Shown here piece after piece: positions 1 to 8,155 of a DNA stretch of 64,000 nucleotides. The translations under genes and the position numbers were made by a program. Within the stretch, counting starts at the first letter, position 1; each line of letters begins with the position of its first letter. The stretch is from Primorskyibacter sedentarius (GTDB lineage Bacteria; Pseudomonadota; Alphaproteobacteria; Rhodobacterales; Rhodobacteraceae). The notes under the pieces are model-generated. The model did no database searches. It was not told where the DNA came from and saw only the letters and a list, made by a program, of their open reading frames with translations. The stretch covers positions 1-64,000 of the forward strand of contig NZ_SLZU01000012.1 of the NCBI RefSeq assembly GCF_004342065.1, read 5' to 3'.

Positions 1-1
1 C

Positions 2-307
2 CTGATGCGCCTCCAGCGCCAGTTGGCCAAAGTCAAGCTGCTGATCATCGATGAACTGGGCTTCGTACCACTGAGCAAGACCGGCGCCGAGCTCCTGTTC
101 GAACTCATCTCGCAACGCTACGAACGCGGCTCAACCCTGATCACATCGAATCTGCCGTTCGAGGAGTGGACCGAGACTTTCGGCACCGAGCGCCTGACAG
201 GGGCCTTGCTTGACCGCCTCACTCACCACGTCAACATCCTCGAGATGAACGGCGAAAGCTATCGCCTCAGCCAGAGCCGAGCCCGCCTCGCCGCTGCAAA
301 CAAATAA
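2..307 (+). CDS. istB: IstB-like ATP-binding transposition helper (5' partial)
   Basis: C-terminal part (about 100 residues) of an AAA+ ATPase that loads the IstA transposase onto target DNA in IS21-family transposition. The visible part has the Walker B motif LLIIDELG near the start, the sensor I motif LITSN, and the arginine-containing GALLDRLTHH segment typical of IstB. The Walker A half lies off the left edge. The frame is open to the window edge and ends normally in a stop codon, so there is no sign of decay in what is visible. It is followed by the repeated terminal sites of the element. Confidence 0.85.
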   Translation: MMRLQRQLAKVKLLIIDELGFVPLSKTGAELLFELISQRYERGSTLITSNLPFEEWTETFGTERLTGALLDRLTHHVNILEMNGESYRLSQSRARLAAANK

Positions 308-392
308 TCCGACCAGAATTGGCCTCCCGGCCAATGCGCCTTGGACCGTGCTGGCTACATGATGGCCTCACGCTCCAAGGCGCTCGCCCATG

Positions 393-436
393 TGGCCGAC
401 TTTTGCTCCGCCACACTGGCCGGGTTTTGCTCCGCC
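393..436. repeat. two direct repeats at the IS21-type terminus
   Basis: Two 20-nt copies of TGGCCG(A/G)(C/G)TTTTGCTCCGCC lie at 393-412 and 417-436, 24 bp apart start to start and differing at two positions. They sit just inside the predicted end of the element and match the multiple terminal repeats that IS21 transposases bind. Confidence 0.75.
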
Positions 437-493
437 GTTGACAGTCAGGTCGATTTCTTGCTGCGCCGCGTCACACAGCAATAACTTCGTTGC

Positions 494-1120
494 TCAAGTG
501 GGTAGAACTGGTGCTTGCGGCACAGGGTCGGTGTGCTGTCCCAGCGTTTCCTGCAATATCGCAATCATCTTTGCGCGGAAGTCTTCGTCCCGTTCAAGTT
601 CGGAAATCCGTGCCTTATGAGTTGATGCCTCGATGATTTTTGCTGCCAGTCGCTGCTTAAGAGCGTTGTTTTCTTCCTCCACAGAAGCAATCTCCGCGTC
701 TTTTCTATCGACTTTGGTGAGAAGCTCCCGAATCTGCTCCCGCTGATTTCCGAGATCAACTTTCAATTCCGCCAGTTTTCTGCCCGAAATCGTTGTCAGC
801 GAGCCGTATTGTTCGCCCAGATGCCCGAGGACCGCAGCCTCAACGAGAGTGCCAATCTGCTGCACGGTATCGCGTGTTTCAGCGGGCAATGCCGCGATCA
901 GCTTGTCGCGGCGCTGCTGTTCACGCTCTTCCAGAAGCCTCTGCACCTCCCTGTCAAGGCTTTGTGCATTGATGCCGCTGGTCACGTCCAGTTGCGTGCA
1001 CATGGCCTTCTTGACGGTGTCCCCGGTTGGGGTGTCACCACTGCGTTCGACGATTTCGATACCCTCCAACACTTGTGCTTCGGTGTATTTTGGCGGGCGT
1101 CCATTTCTCTTCTCAGTCAT
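494..1120 (-). CDS. KfrA-like DNA-binding protein with long coiled coil
   Basis: Protein of 208 residues. Residues about 1-75 (GRPPKYTEAQVLEGI onward) resemble the KfrA N-terminal DNA-binding domain of plasmid and island proteins. Residues about 90-195 are rich in Glu, Lys, Gln and Leu and should form a long coiled coil. I chose the ATG at 1120 because GAGG lies 9 bases upstream; an open frame extends further to 1378 without such a signal. It lies downstream of and in the same direction as the integrase, with a 185-bp gap, and right next to the IS21 end. A role as partner or regulator of the element's recombination or partition is inferred, not shown. Confidence 0.65.
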   Translation of the reverse strand: MTEKRNGRPPKYTEAQVLEGIEIVERSGDTPTGDTVKKAMCTQLDVTSGINAQSLDREVQRLLEEREQQRRDKLIAALPAETRDTVQQIGTLVEAAVLGHLGEQYGSLTTISGRKLAELKVDLGNQREQIRELLTKVDRKDAEIASVEEENNALKQRLAAKIIEASTHKARISELERDEDFRAKMIAILQETLGQHTDPVPQAPVLPT

Positions 1121-1305
1121 TTTATTTCCTCGGTGCATTTCGCAAATACTTTGCGAAAGTGGGTTTGTGAAAGTGGCAGTCTCTTCTGCTGAGGAGAACT
1201 TGGGTTCGATCGACATGCCCCCAAAATCGAATTGGCCGATTTGGAAATGAATTGCGGGACGTTCGGTCTGGAGACCCTCGGGACCATCGTGCCATACCGC
1301 AATCC

Positions 1306-3342
1306 TCACCTGACGGTGGTAAGTTTGTGAACATTCGTATCGTCGGGGGAACCGAAAGGACGTAGGATCCGCGAGCAATCCACGTCGATCCGGTTGACGT
1401 AGTCCCGCATCATTTCGATGGTGTCGCCTTCGGGATAATAGTGCTTGTGGGTCACATCGGTAAGTTCGTGGCCCATCAGGAGCTTTCGCGAGTGATAGGG
1501 AACCTGTGCCCGGGTCAGCTTGGTCTGGAAGTCTTTCCTGAGCGAATGGAAATCCCGCGAGCGATCATAGATGTCGCATTTCTTGCGGTAGTTGGTGAAC
1601 CTCTTCGAGAAAATTTCGCCGAACGTGCCTTTTGCCTGTCCCCGTTCGAGGTAGGTGAACAGCCGACCCTGGCCGGCTTTACGACGCAGTTCGACCAGCG
1701 ACAGGATCCCGAGATCGAGCAGCGTGTCGTGGATCGGAATGCCGCGCTTTGCGGCCTTCGATTTCCTGCTTTGCGCCGCACCGCTGATCTGGACCTTGAT
1801 TACATGCACTCCGTCGTCAGTGTCGAAGTCATCGGTTCCGAGTTGCAATGCCTCTTCCAGGCGAAGTCCTGCGAAAAGGCCCAGCAGCGGTGCCCAGAAC
1901 AGCGGATTGCCCGGTTCGTCAAGCGGGCTGGAATAGATCGGAGAACCAAGGAGCCCGGGCAGACGGTCTCCCCAGGGCAAGCGATCGGAATCCTCTTCGT
2001 TGGCAAGACGGCGCGAAATCTCTTTTCGGGTCCACTTGACCTGCTTGGCCGGGTTGTCCTGCCGCAACCCTTCGAACTGTGCGAAGGCCATGATCTGGTC
2101 GATGGTGTCCATGTGGCGCTTGCAGGTGTTTGTGCGAAGCCTTCTGACATGCAACGTGTCGAGGATTTCTTCGGCTTCGCCGGGACTCAGGCCATCGCGT
2201 TGTATCTCGGCCTCCCGACGCTTAATCGTGTTTCGCTCGTCCCGGTCCGCCTCCTTGATGACCTGGCGAATGGGACGACGGTCTTTCGAGGACTTGCCGT
2301 GGGTGGCCGGGATCCGGTCGAGAAGCGAGAAGAATTCCACCAGCAGCGCCTCGTCGATGTTTTCCACGAGCATGTCGCCATGGGCTTCGAGAAAGAGCCG
2401 AATGGTGCCCTCGAAGTTCGCACGGCTGGTCTTGGTGAAACGCTCTCCCGCCTTGGCGTCGGGCGTCTCGTGACGTCGCTTCAGATCAAATCCCTGCGCG
2501 CGCAGATCGAGGAACCGCCCGGCATGTTCGGAAAACCGCCGTCCCTCCCTATGCTTCCCGGAAGCGGCGCGATCGACCCGGGCGATCTTCGCCGGGCCTT
2601 GCGCCTTGGAGTGTACCACGGGAGCCGAGATTGCCTTGATGTCACCGGTCACCGACGAGAGGGCGCCGCCAAGCCCTGCGAGGGAGGGCAGGGCGTCGGC
2701 GGGATCAAGTCCCTTTCGCACGCAATAACGCAGGTATTCCTCCTGCAGGGTAAAGAGCCCTGTCAGCATCATGTCGAATTGTGCCACGATCTCGTCCGGA
2801 TCCTCGTGCCACCAGCCCTCGCGGTCGGCCATCTCGAGGAGTGCGCGCTCGAACTCCGGATCGTTGATTCGATTGGAGGACTGGGTGCCGTTTGCGTTCG
2901 GTTGCTCGCGCAGCGGGTCTGCTGTCGGCGCCTCGACCGTCATCGATGCCTGTGGCGGCGCGACGATTACAGTCGTGCCCCCGGCATCCATCTGGCGGGC
3001 CATCATTTCGGCTTGCGCGCGCAGCGTCGCCGCCATGTCCGCCATGGCACGTTCAAGGTAGCTCTGATCACTCATCCCCAAGTTTCCCGATCTGGCGATC
3101 TCGATGCTGCGCCTCTTCTCCTCGAACAGGTGGTTCAGGCGGGCCGCACGACGGCCGGCTTCCCTGAGACAGGGAGTGCGCAGGCTGATCGCGATATGGC
3201 CCGGCGCCCCGGACCGATTGTCGTCGGTGCGCACACAGGCGTTTTCAGTGCCACGGGAAGGTTGCAAAAGTATGAAAACGGGCTTGCGTCGGCGCCACCA
3301 GAACATGTTGCCGCGCTTCACGAGGTAGGGGATCTTCGTCAT
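1306..3342 (-). CDS. tyrosine-type site-specific integrase of a tRNA-borne island
   Basis: A large (678-residue) tyrosine recombinase. The N terminus (YLVKRGNMFWWRRRKP, then IAISLRTPCLREAGRRAA) matches the small arm-binding domain seen in alphaproteobacterial integrases. A long middle region follows, and the catalytic domain is C-terminal. Catalytic residues are visible: Arg about 494 in FAGLRLEEAL, His 599 and Arg 602 in HSLRKDF, a GH in LLMGHELTDV, and the Tyr nucleophile at 635/636 in HKHYYP. The ATG at 3342 is preferred because a GGAGA lies upstream and because the domain begins there; the frame is open to 3438. The gene starts 131 bp from the 3' end of tRNA-Asn and reads away from it, the usual arrangement for an island integrated in a tRNA gene. 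Confidence 0.85.
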   Translation of the reverse strand: MTKIPYLVKRGNMFWWRRRKPVFILLQPSRGTENACVRTDDNRSGAPGHIAISLRTPCLREAGRRAARLNHLFEEKRRSIEIARSGNLGMSDQSYLERAMADMAATLRAQAEMMARQMDAGGTTVIVAPPQASMTVEAPTADPLREQPNANGTQSSNRINDPEFERALLEMADREGWWHEDPDEIVAQFDMMLTGLFTLQEEYLRYCVRKGLDPADALPSLAGLGGALSSVTGDIKAISAPVVHSKAQGPAKIARVDRAASGKHREGRRFSEHAGRFLDLRAQGFDLKRRHETPDAKAGERFTKTSRANFEGTIRLFLEAHGDMLVENIDEALLVEFFSLLDRIPATHGKSSKDRRPIRQVIKEADRDERNTIKRREAEIQRDGLSPGEAEEILDTLHVRRLRTNTCKRHMDTIDQIMAFAQFEGLRQDNPAKQVKWTRKEISRRLANEEDSDRLPWGDRLPGLLGSPIYSSPLDEPGNPLFWAPLLGLFAGLRLEEALQLGTDDFDTDDGVHVIKVQISGAAQSRKSKAAKRGIPIHDTLLDLGILSLVELRRKAGQGRLFTYLERGQAKGTFGEIFSKRFTNYRKKCDIYDRSRDFHSLRKDFQTKLTRAQVPYHSRKLLMGHELTDVTHKHYYPEGDTIEMMRDYVNRIDVDCSRILRPFGSPDDTNVHKLTTVR

Positions 3343-3473
3343 TCCGGTCGTCTCCGGGCACAGGCCCGGGCGACAGCCGCGGGCACAGATATGGGCACAG
3401 AGGACGGATAAAATGGTCTGGAATCGCAGTGATGCCATATAACAATATGATATCGCTGGATTTTATGAAGAAT

Positions 3474-3548
3474 TGGCTCCGGCGGTAGGGATCGAACCTA
3501 CGACCAATTGATTAACAGTCAACTGCTCTACCGCTGAGCTACGCCGGA
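3474..3548 (-). tRNA. tRNA-Asn (anticodon GTT)
   Basis: Read on the minus strand, the sequence starts TCCGGCGTAGCTCAGCGG and folds as a standard cloverleaf. The acceptor stem pairs TCCGGCG with CGCCGGA, the anticodon loop is CTGTTAA (anticodon GTT, Asn), the T arm contains GGTTCGATCC, and the discriminator G is followed by an encoded CCA at 3474-3476. Its 3' end faces the integrase, so it is the probable attachment site of the element to its left. Confidence 0.95.
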
Positions 3549-3558
3549 ACACGGGGCG

Positions 3559-3587
3559 GATATAGCAACCTCGGTTGGGGGCGTCCA
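3559..3587 (-). promoter_or_regulatory. tRNA-Asn promoter
   Basis: On the minus strand TGGACG (3582-3587) and TATATC (3559-3564) are separated by exactly 17 bases, and the -10 box ends 10 bases before the tRNA 5' end. This matches a housekeeping sigma promoter for a tRNA gene. Confidence 0.6.
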
Positions 3588-3628
3588 GAGCATTTGTGGG
3601 TCTATCCGATGAAAATGACAGAAAAATG

Positions 3629-4543
3629 TCATAGCCTGCGGAATTGCCCGTCCGGTTTGAGCGATCCGACAGGCGAGATGAGGTTTTTTCCATTTAAATC
3701 AATGAGGTGCGCAAGGACGTTTCGTTCTGCTGCCGGCAGGAGGTTGCTGGGGGTTTCTTTGTAGATGCGCGCGGCCAGGCCTCTGGGCGTGTCGGGCCCG
3801 GCCTCTAGCGCTTTCAGAATGGCACCTTCCCGGGTCTCGCGGTGTCGAAGCAACCAGTCGATCCGGTCCGCGGCCGACTCTACAGCGGCGCCGTGGCCCG
3901 GCAGGAGTCGCCTCCATGGGGTTTGGGAAAGCCTGCGACAGGAGGCCATGAAATCGGTGAGATCCCCGTCAGGCGGTGACACAAGCGACGAGGCCCATCC
4001 CATCACGATGTCCCCCGACAAGAGGGTGTTCCCCAATGCGAAACAGAGGTGATTTCCGAAATGGCCGGGTGTGTGGAGGGCCGTCAGCCGCCAGCCATCT
4101 CCCTCGACCTCGGCGCCATCGGCAAGGCACTGGTCAGGCTCGAACGTGACATCGACGCCTTCACCGCCGCCAATAAACCCTTGCGCGGCCAGATTCTGCA
4201 TGACCGCGCTACGGCCCGACAGCGCATCGCCGAAGGCCAGAACCGGTGCGCCAGTGGCGTCAGAGAGGGGACGCGCCAGAGGAGAATGGTCCAGATGCGC
4301 ATGGGTCACAAGAATATGGCTGATGCGTTGTCCCGGCCGTAGACTGGCAAGAATCGCCTTCATATGAGCCGGATCATTCGGGCCGGGATCGATCACCGCC
4401 ACGTCGCGATCCCCCAACAGATAGGTATTCGTGCCCCGGAATGTCATGGGCGACGGGTTCGGCGCCAGAAGACGCCTTAGCCCGGGCTGCACCTGCTCTG
4501 CGAGGCCGGGCGTGGGCTGGAAGGAAGGATCCGGATCTTTCAT
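3629..4543 (-). CDS. MBL-fold metallo-hydrolase
   Basis: Metallo-beta-lactamase-fold hydrolase of 304 residues, related to LACTB2/glyoxalase II-like enzymes. The metal-binding signature THAHLDHS (HxHxDH) is present, followed by the downstream HTPGHFGNH and LLPGHG histidine motifs; the C-terminal part is a winged-helix-like segment as in the LACTB2 group. The substrate cannot be read from the sequence. The start is ambiguous: the ATG at 4543 has AAAGAGA upstream and gives the N-terminal length usual for relatives, but the ATG at 4570 (CGGAG upstream) is also possible. It is divergent from the sensor kinase at 4595, so the two starts share a region of about 50 bp. Confidence 0.85.
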   Translation of the reverse strand: MKDPDPSFQPTPGLAEQVQPGLRRLLAPNPSPMTFRGTNTYLLGDRDVAVIDPGPNDPAHMKAILASLRPGQRISHILVTHAHLDHSPLARPLSDATGAPVLAFGDALSGRSAVMQNLAAQGFIGGGEGVDVTFEPDQCLADGAEVEGDGWRLTALHTPGHFGNHLCFALGNTLLSGDIVMGWASSLVSPPDGDLTDFMASCRRLSQTPWRRLLPGHGAAVESAADRIDWLLRHRETREGAILKALEAGPDTPRGLAARIYKETPSNLLPAAERNVLAHLIDLNGKNLISPVGSLKPDGQFRRL

Positions 4544-4594
4544 CAACGTCTCTTTCGGCATGGCATGCATCACGGCTCCGGGCTAGGTTTAGCC

Positions 4595-5884
4595 ATGACT
4601 TTCCGCTGGCTCAAACGCTATATGCCCCATGGCCTTTACGGCCGCGCCTTGTTGATCCTGATTCTGCCCGTTGTGACGTTGCAGCTTGTGGTCTCGGTCG
4701 TCTTCATACAGCGGCATTTCGAAGGTGTGACCCGCCAGATGAGCACTGCGGTCGCGCGCGAATTGAACCTTGTTCTGGAGGTGGGCGAGGAAGACCGCCT
4801 GGCCGATGCATTGTCCCTTACGCTGCGCAAGGTGATGGAGGCAGAGGTGCCGCAAACCAACCAGCGCAGATGGTACGATTTTTCCGGCCTCGTGGTGATC
4901 GGCACCCTGATGGAGCGTGTGCCGGATATCCGGGCCGTTGCCCTGCCGAATGACCGGCTGGTCACGGTCTATGCAGATGGGCCGGACGGGCCGGTTGCTG
5001 TCTCTTTCGACAGGCTTCGCGCGTCTGCCGACAACCCGCATCAGCTCTTGGTAAATATGGTGATTTTCGGGGCACTCATGACGGTGATTGCCTATCTCTA
5101 CCTGCGAAATCAGCTGCGTCCGATCACCCGGCTGGCAGAGGCAAGCCAGGCGTTCGGGCGGGGCAGGGTGGTGCCCTATCAACCGGCTGGCGCCACAGAG
5201 GTGCGCGCGGCCGGCAATGCCTTTTTGGACATGCGCGCCAGAATCGAACGGCAAATCGAACAACGCACGATGATGTTGTCCGGTGTCAGCCACGATCTGC
5301 GCACACCTTTGACGCGGATGAAGCTGGGCCTGTCCATGCTGGATGCCGATGATGCCGAACCTCTGGAACGCGACGTGCGGGATATGGAGCGGCTGGTCGA
5401 TGCCTTTCTGGATTTCGCCCGCGATGATGTGGGCCAGGCTACGGCAGAACCCGTCGACCCGGTGGCGCTGGTCACTCAGCTTGTCGAGGATGCGCAGCGC
5501 GGCGGCAAGGCTGTGACACTGAAAGAGGTTGAGGGCGAAGGGCAGGTGGCCTTGCGCCCCATGGCCATCAGCAGGGCGATGGAAAACCTTATCAACAACG
5601 CGGTGCGCTATGGCACAAGGGCCGAGGTTTCGGTCACCCTTACGGAGAAATCGCTGAGGTTCCGGGTCGAGGATGACGGGCCGGGCATTGCGCCTGACCG
5701 GCGCGAGGATGCGCTCAAACCCTTTGTCCGACTTGATCCCGCACGCAATCAGGATCGTGGTTCGGGCGTCGGGCTGGGTCTGGCGATTGCGGCGGATGTT
5801 GCGCGGTCGCATGGTGGCATCCTGCGGCTGGGAGAGAGCAGCACCATGGGCGGGCTGCGGGCCGATATCGTGATCGCGCGGTAG
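4595..5884 (+). CDS. EnvZ-type membrane sensor histidine kinase
   Basis: Membrane-bound two-component sensor of 429 residues. The order is a first TM segment near residues 15-35 (LLILILPVVTLQLVVSVVF), a periplasmic domain of about 120 residues, a second TM near residues 150-170, a HAMP domain (LRPITRLAEASQAFGRG), a dimerisation helix with phospho-acceptor His 233 in SGVSHDLRTPLTR, and a HATPase domain with N (ENLINNAVRYG), G1 (DDGPGI) and G2 (GSGVGLGLAI) boxes. This is the EnvZ/OmpR family layout. No partner response regulator is adjacent, since the next gene is convergent. An in-frame ATG at 4565 exists, but 4595 starts just before the conserved basic segment. Confidence 0.85.
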   Translation: MTFRWLKRYMPHGLYGRALLILILPVVTLQLVVSVVFIQRHFEGVTRQMSTAVARELNLVLEVGEEDRLADALSLTLRKVMEAEVPQTNQRRWYDFSGLVVIGTLMERVPDIRAVALPNDRLVTVYADGPDGPVAVSFDRLRASADNPHQLLVNMVIFGALMTVIAYLYLRNQLRPITRLAEASQAFGRGRVVPYQPAGATEVRAAGNAFLDMRARIERQIEQRTMMLSGVSHDLRTPLTRMKLGLSMLDADDAEPLERDVRDMERLVDAFLDFARDDVGQATAEPVDPVALVTQLVEDAQRGGKAVTLKEVEGEGQVALRPMAISRAMENLINNAVRYGTRAEVSVTLTEKSLRFRVEDDGPGIAPDRREDALKPFVRLDPARNQDRGSGVGLGLAIAADVARSHGGILRLGESSTMGGLRADIVIAR

Positions 5885-5927
5885 CGGGCAGTTCTCGCCG
5901 GGCGCTGCGCTGCCACAATTGAGAGAG

Positions 5928-8150
5928 TCAGGGCCGACCAGTGCGGCCCTGCGCCTGTGCAGCCGCGTCAAGAACCGCACTCAGACGGTGGCGGTCAAGT
6001 GGTTTCGGCAGAAACTCCAACCCGCGCGACTGGCAGAACTGGTCAAGCGGTTCCGACCGGTTGGCGGAAATCACCGCCCCTGGCAGGGGGCCGAGCCGTG
6101 ACGTGATCGCGTCGAAAAGCTCCAGCCCGTTCATGCCGTTGCCAAGCTGGTAATCAAGCAACAATGCATCCGGCGTGATTTCCAGGTCGATCAAAAGCTC
6201 CAACGCGCTGTCGGCATCGGATGCTTCGATGACGTTGACGCCCCAGCTTTCGACAAGGATCGTGATTGCGCGGCGCAAGGCGGGATCGTTTTCGACCAGA
6301 AGCGCGATAAGCCCGGACTGCGCCAGACGTTGCGGTCGCGGACCGGGACGCGCGGCATGCGTCACCTGATGGGGCAAGGTCGCAACCGGAACATTCACCA
6401 TGAAACAGCTGCCCCGGCCGGGTTCCGACCACAGGCGAAGCGGGTGGTTCAGCTTGGCACAGGCGCGTTCGACGATCGCAAGGCCAAGACCCAGCCCTTC
6501 GTTGGCGCTGGCTGTCGCGTCAAGGCGGCGGAATTCTTCGAAAATGGCATTCTGGTCCTGCTTGGCAATGCCCGGCCCGGTATCCCAGACTTCGATCCGC
6601 GCGGCGCCATTGACACGCCTGACACCCATCACCACCCGGCCGGACTCTGTGTAGCGGATGGCGTTGCCCATAAGGTTCTGAAGTATTCGCCGCAGGTAGG
6701 CAGGGTCGCTTTCGACAACCAGCCCGCTGTCGACGATCCGCAGGTCCAGCCCCTTGCGTGCGGCCAGAATGCCCATCTCGTCGCGGAGCGGCGCAAAGAC
6801 CTCGCGCAGCGCCATGGGCCTTACGTCAAAGGAGATACGCCCTGATTCCAGCTTCGAGATGTCAAGAAGCGCGTCGATGATCTTTTCCGCACCGGAAAGC
6901 GCGCTTTCGGCCTTGCCCAGAATGGCCCGGTCATCGTCCTCGGGGCACTTGTCCGCCAGCGATGAGATAAAAAGTTTCGCGGCGGAAAGCGGTTGCAACA
7001 GGTCATGGCTTGCCGCTGCGACAAAACGCGATTTCGATGCATTGGCCCGTTCGGCCGCATTCAGCGCGTCCTCAAGCTCCAGCGTGCGCTCCATCACGCG
7101 CTGTTCGAGAATTTCGTTCATTTCGGTCAGCCGATGGGCGGCTTCACGCTCTGCGGTGATGTCTGTGCAGCTGATGACAAATCCACGGTCGGGCATTTCG
7201 CGGCCGAAGATATGCAGCACCATCCCGTCCGAATGCGAAACCTCGAAAGAAAGCGGTTTGCGGGGCTCCTTTGACAAGGCCCAGTCGCGGAACCCGTCGC
7301 GGTCAATGCCTTTGGAAAAAGACAGCTCGCCGTCGATATGCCCCAAGAGGACCGGGAAGGACGCGCCAAGATGCAGACGCCGCGCGGGCAGTGACAAAAG
7401 CGCGCCGATCTTGGCGTTCCACCCGACCAGCCGCGCCTGTTCGTCAAAGATGCTCACGCCCTGATCAAGGTGATCCAGCGTGGCGCGGATCATCTGCGCC
7501 TGCTTGTCTTTCAGCCTGTCGCGTTCCTGCCGTTCCAGACGGATGATGTCTGTGACGTCCGTTTGCAGGATGACCGTGCCGCCATCGGGCGTGCGATGCT
7601 CGCTGACCTGCAGCCAGCGGTCACCGACCAGCTGGGCGTTGAACATGACGTGGCGGTCCTGATGGCGACGGATGCGCCGCTCTGCCCAACGCGCATGGGT
7701 TTCGTCGGGCGGCAATGCGAGGTAGCGCGAGCGGCTCACCCTGTCGACATATTCGCCAAAGGGCAGGCCGGGGCGCAGCATGTCGAGCGTGTCGCGGAAA
7801 TCCCGGCAGAACCGGGTGTTGCACATCACCATGACGTCTTCGGGATCGAAGAGGGCAAAACCCTCGTGCACGGTTTCGATCGCATTGGCGAGGTTCGAAC
7901 GCGCGGCTTCCGTCTCCCGATTGGCCTCTGCCAGACGGGCGTTGGATTCGTGCAGAAGGTCGAGCGTGCGCTCCAGCTGGGTCGTGCGTTCGCGCACCTG
8001 CTTTTCCAGCAGGGCGGCGCGTTCGAACTGGGCGTAGGCGGCGCTCGACTGTTCAGAGCCGTATTCCACCCGCCGCATCAGCGCCTCGGAAATCTTGAGC
8101 AGCTTTTCGTTCTGACGTTCCAGGCTGTCTTGTGGATTGATCAGCGCCAT
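5928..8150 (-). CDS. PAS hybrid histidine kinase, NahK/ErcS'-like
   Basis: Soluble hybrid kinase of 740 residues with no TM segment. The layout is an N-terminal coiled coil (residues about 10-95), two or three PAS domains (for example ANAIETVHEGFALFDPED, then DHLDQGVSIFDEQ), a second coiled coil, a dimerisation helix with His 382 in AAASHDLLQPLSAAK, a HATPase domain (NLMGNAIRYT, DTGPGI, GLGLGLAIV), and a C-terminal receiver with phospho-acceptor Asp 666 in LLLDYQLGNGMNG. The SHDLLQPL H-box and the layout match NahK/ErcS' of Pseudomonas. The ATG at 8150 lies 5 bases after the stop of the FIST gene, so the two are surely co-transcribed. It would receive its signal from that FIST protein. Confidence 0.85.
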   Translation of the reverse strand: MALINPQDSLERQNEKLLKISEALMRRVEYGSEQSSAAYAQFERAALLEKQVRERTTQLERTLDLLHESNARLAEANRETEAARSNLANAIETVHEGFALFDPEDVMVMCNTRFCRDFRDTLDMLRPGLPFGEYVDRVSRSRYLALPPDETHARWAERRIRRHQDRHVMFNAQLVGDRWLQVSEHRTPDGGTVILQTDVTDIIRLERQERDRLKDKQAQMIRATLDHLDQGVSIFDEQARLVGWNAKIGALLSLPARRLHLGASFPVLLGHIDGELSFSKGIDRDGFRDWALSKEPRKPLSFEVSHSDGMVLHIFGREMPDRGFVISCTDITAEREAAHRLTEMNEILEQRVMERTLELEDALNAAERANASKSRFVAAASHDLLQPLSAAKLFISSLADKCPEDDDRAILGKAESALSGAEKIIDALLDISKLESGRISFDVRPMALREVFAPLRDEMGILAARKGLDLRIVDSGLVVESDPAYLRRILQNLMGNAIRYTESGRVVMGVRRVNGAARIEVWDTGPGIAKQDQNAIFEEFRRLDATASANEGLGLGLAIVERACAKLNHPLRLWSEPGRGSCFMVNVPVATLPHQVTHAARPGPRPQRLAQSGLIALLVENDPALRRAITILVESWGVNVIEASDADSALELLIDLEITPDALLLDYQLGNGMNGLELFDAITSRLGPLPGAVISANRSEPLDQFCQSRGLEFLPKPLDRHRLSAVLDAAAQAQGRTGRP

Positions 8151-8155
8151 CGTGC

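Larger units (their letters stand above)
1..443 (+). mobile_element. right end of an IS21-family insertion sequence
   Basis: The window opens inside an IS21-type element. It contains the end of the istB helper gene, followed by about 135 bp of non-coding DNA that carries two copies of a 20-nt site, TGGCCG(A/G)(C/G)TTTTGCTCCGCC, at 393-412 and 417-436. The element probably ends at the GTTGACA at 437-443, which read outward-in gives TGTCAAC. Repeated transposase-binding sites at the tips are typical of IS21 elements. The left end and istA lie outside the window, so completeness cannot be judged. Confidence 0.75.

Noticed and set aside
1121-1378. Upstream extension of the KfrA-like gene
   Set aside because: The extension to 1378 has no start signal and overlaps the end of the integrase gene; GAGG before the ATG at 1120 supports the shorter form.
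1441-3411. Long open frame on the plus strand opposite the integrase
   Set aside because: It mirrors codon periodicity of the integrase gene on the other strand, has no domain and no ribosome-binding site.
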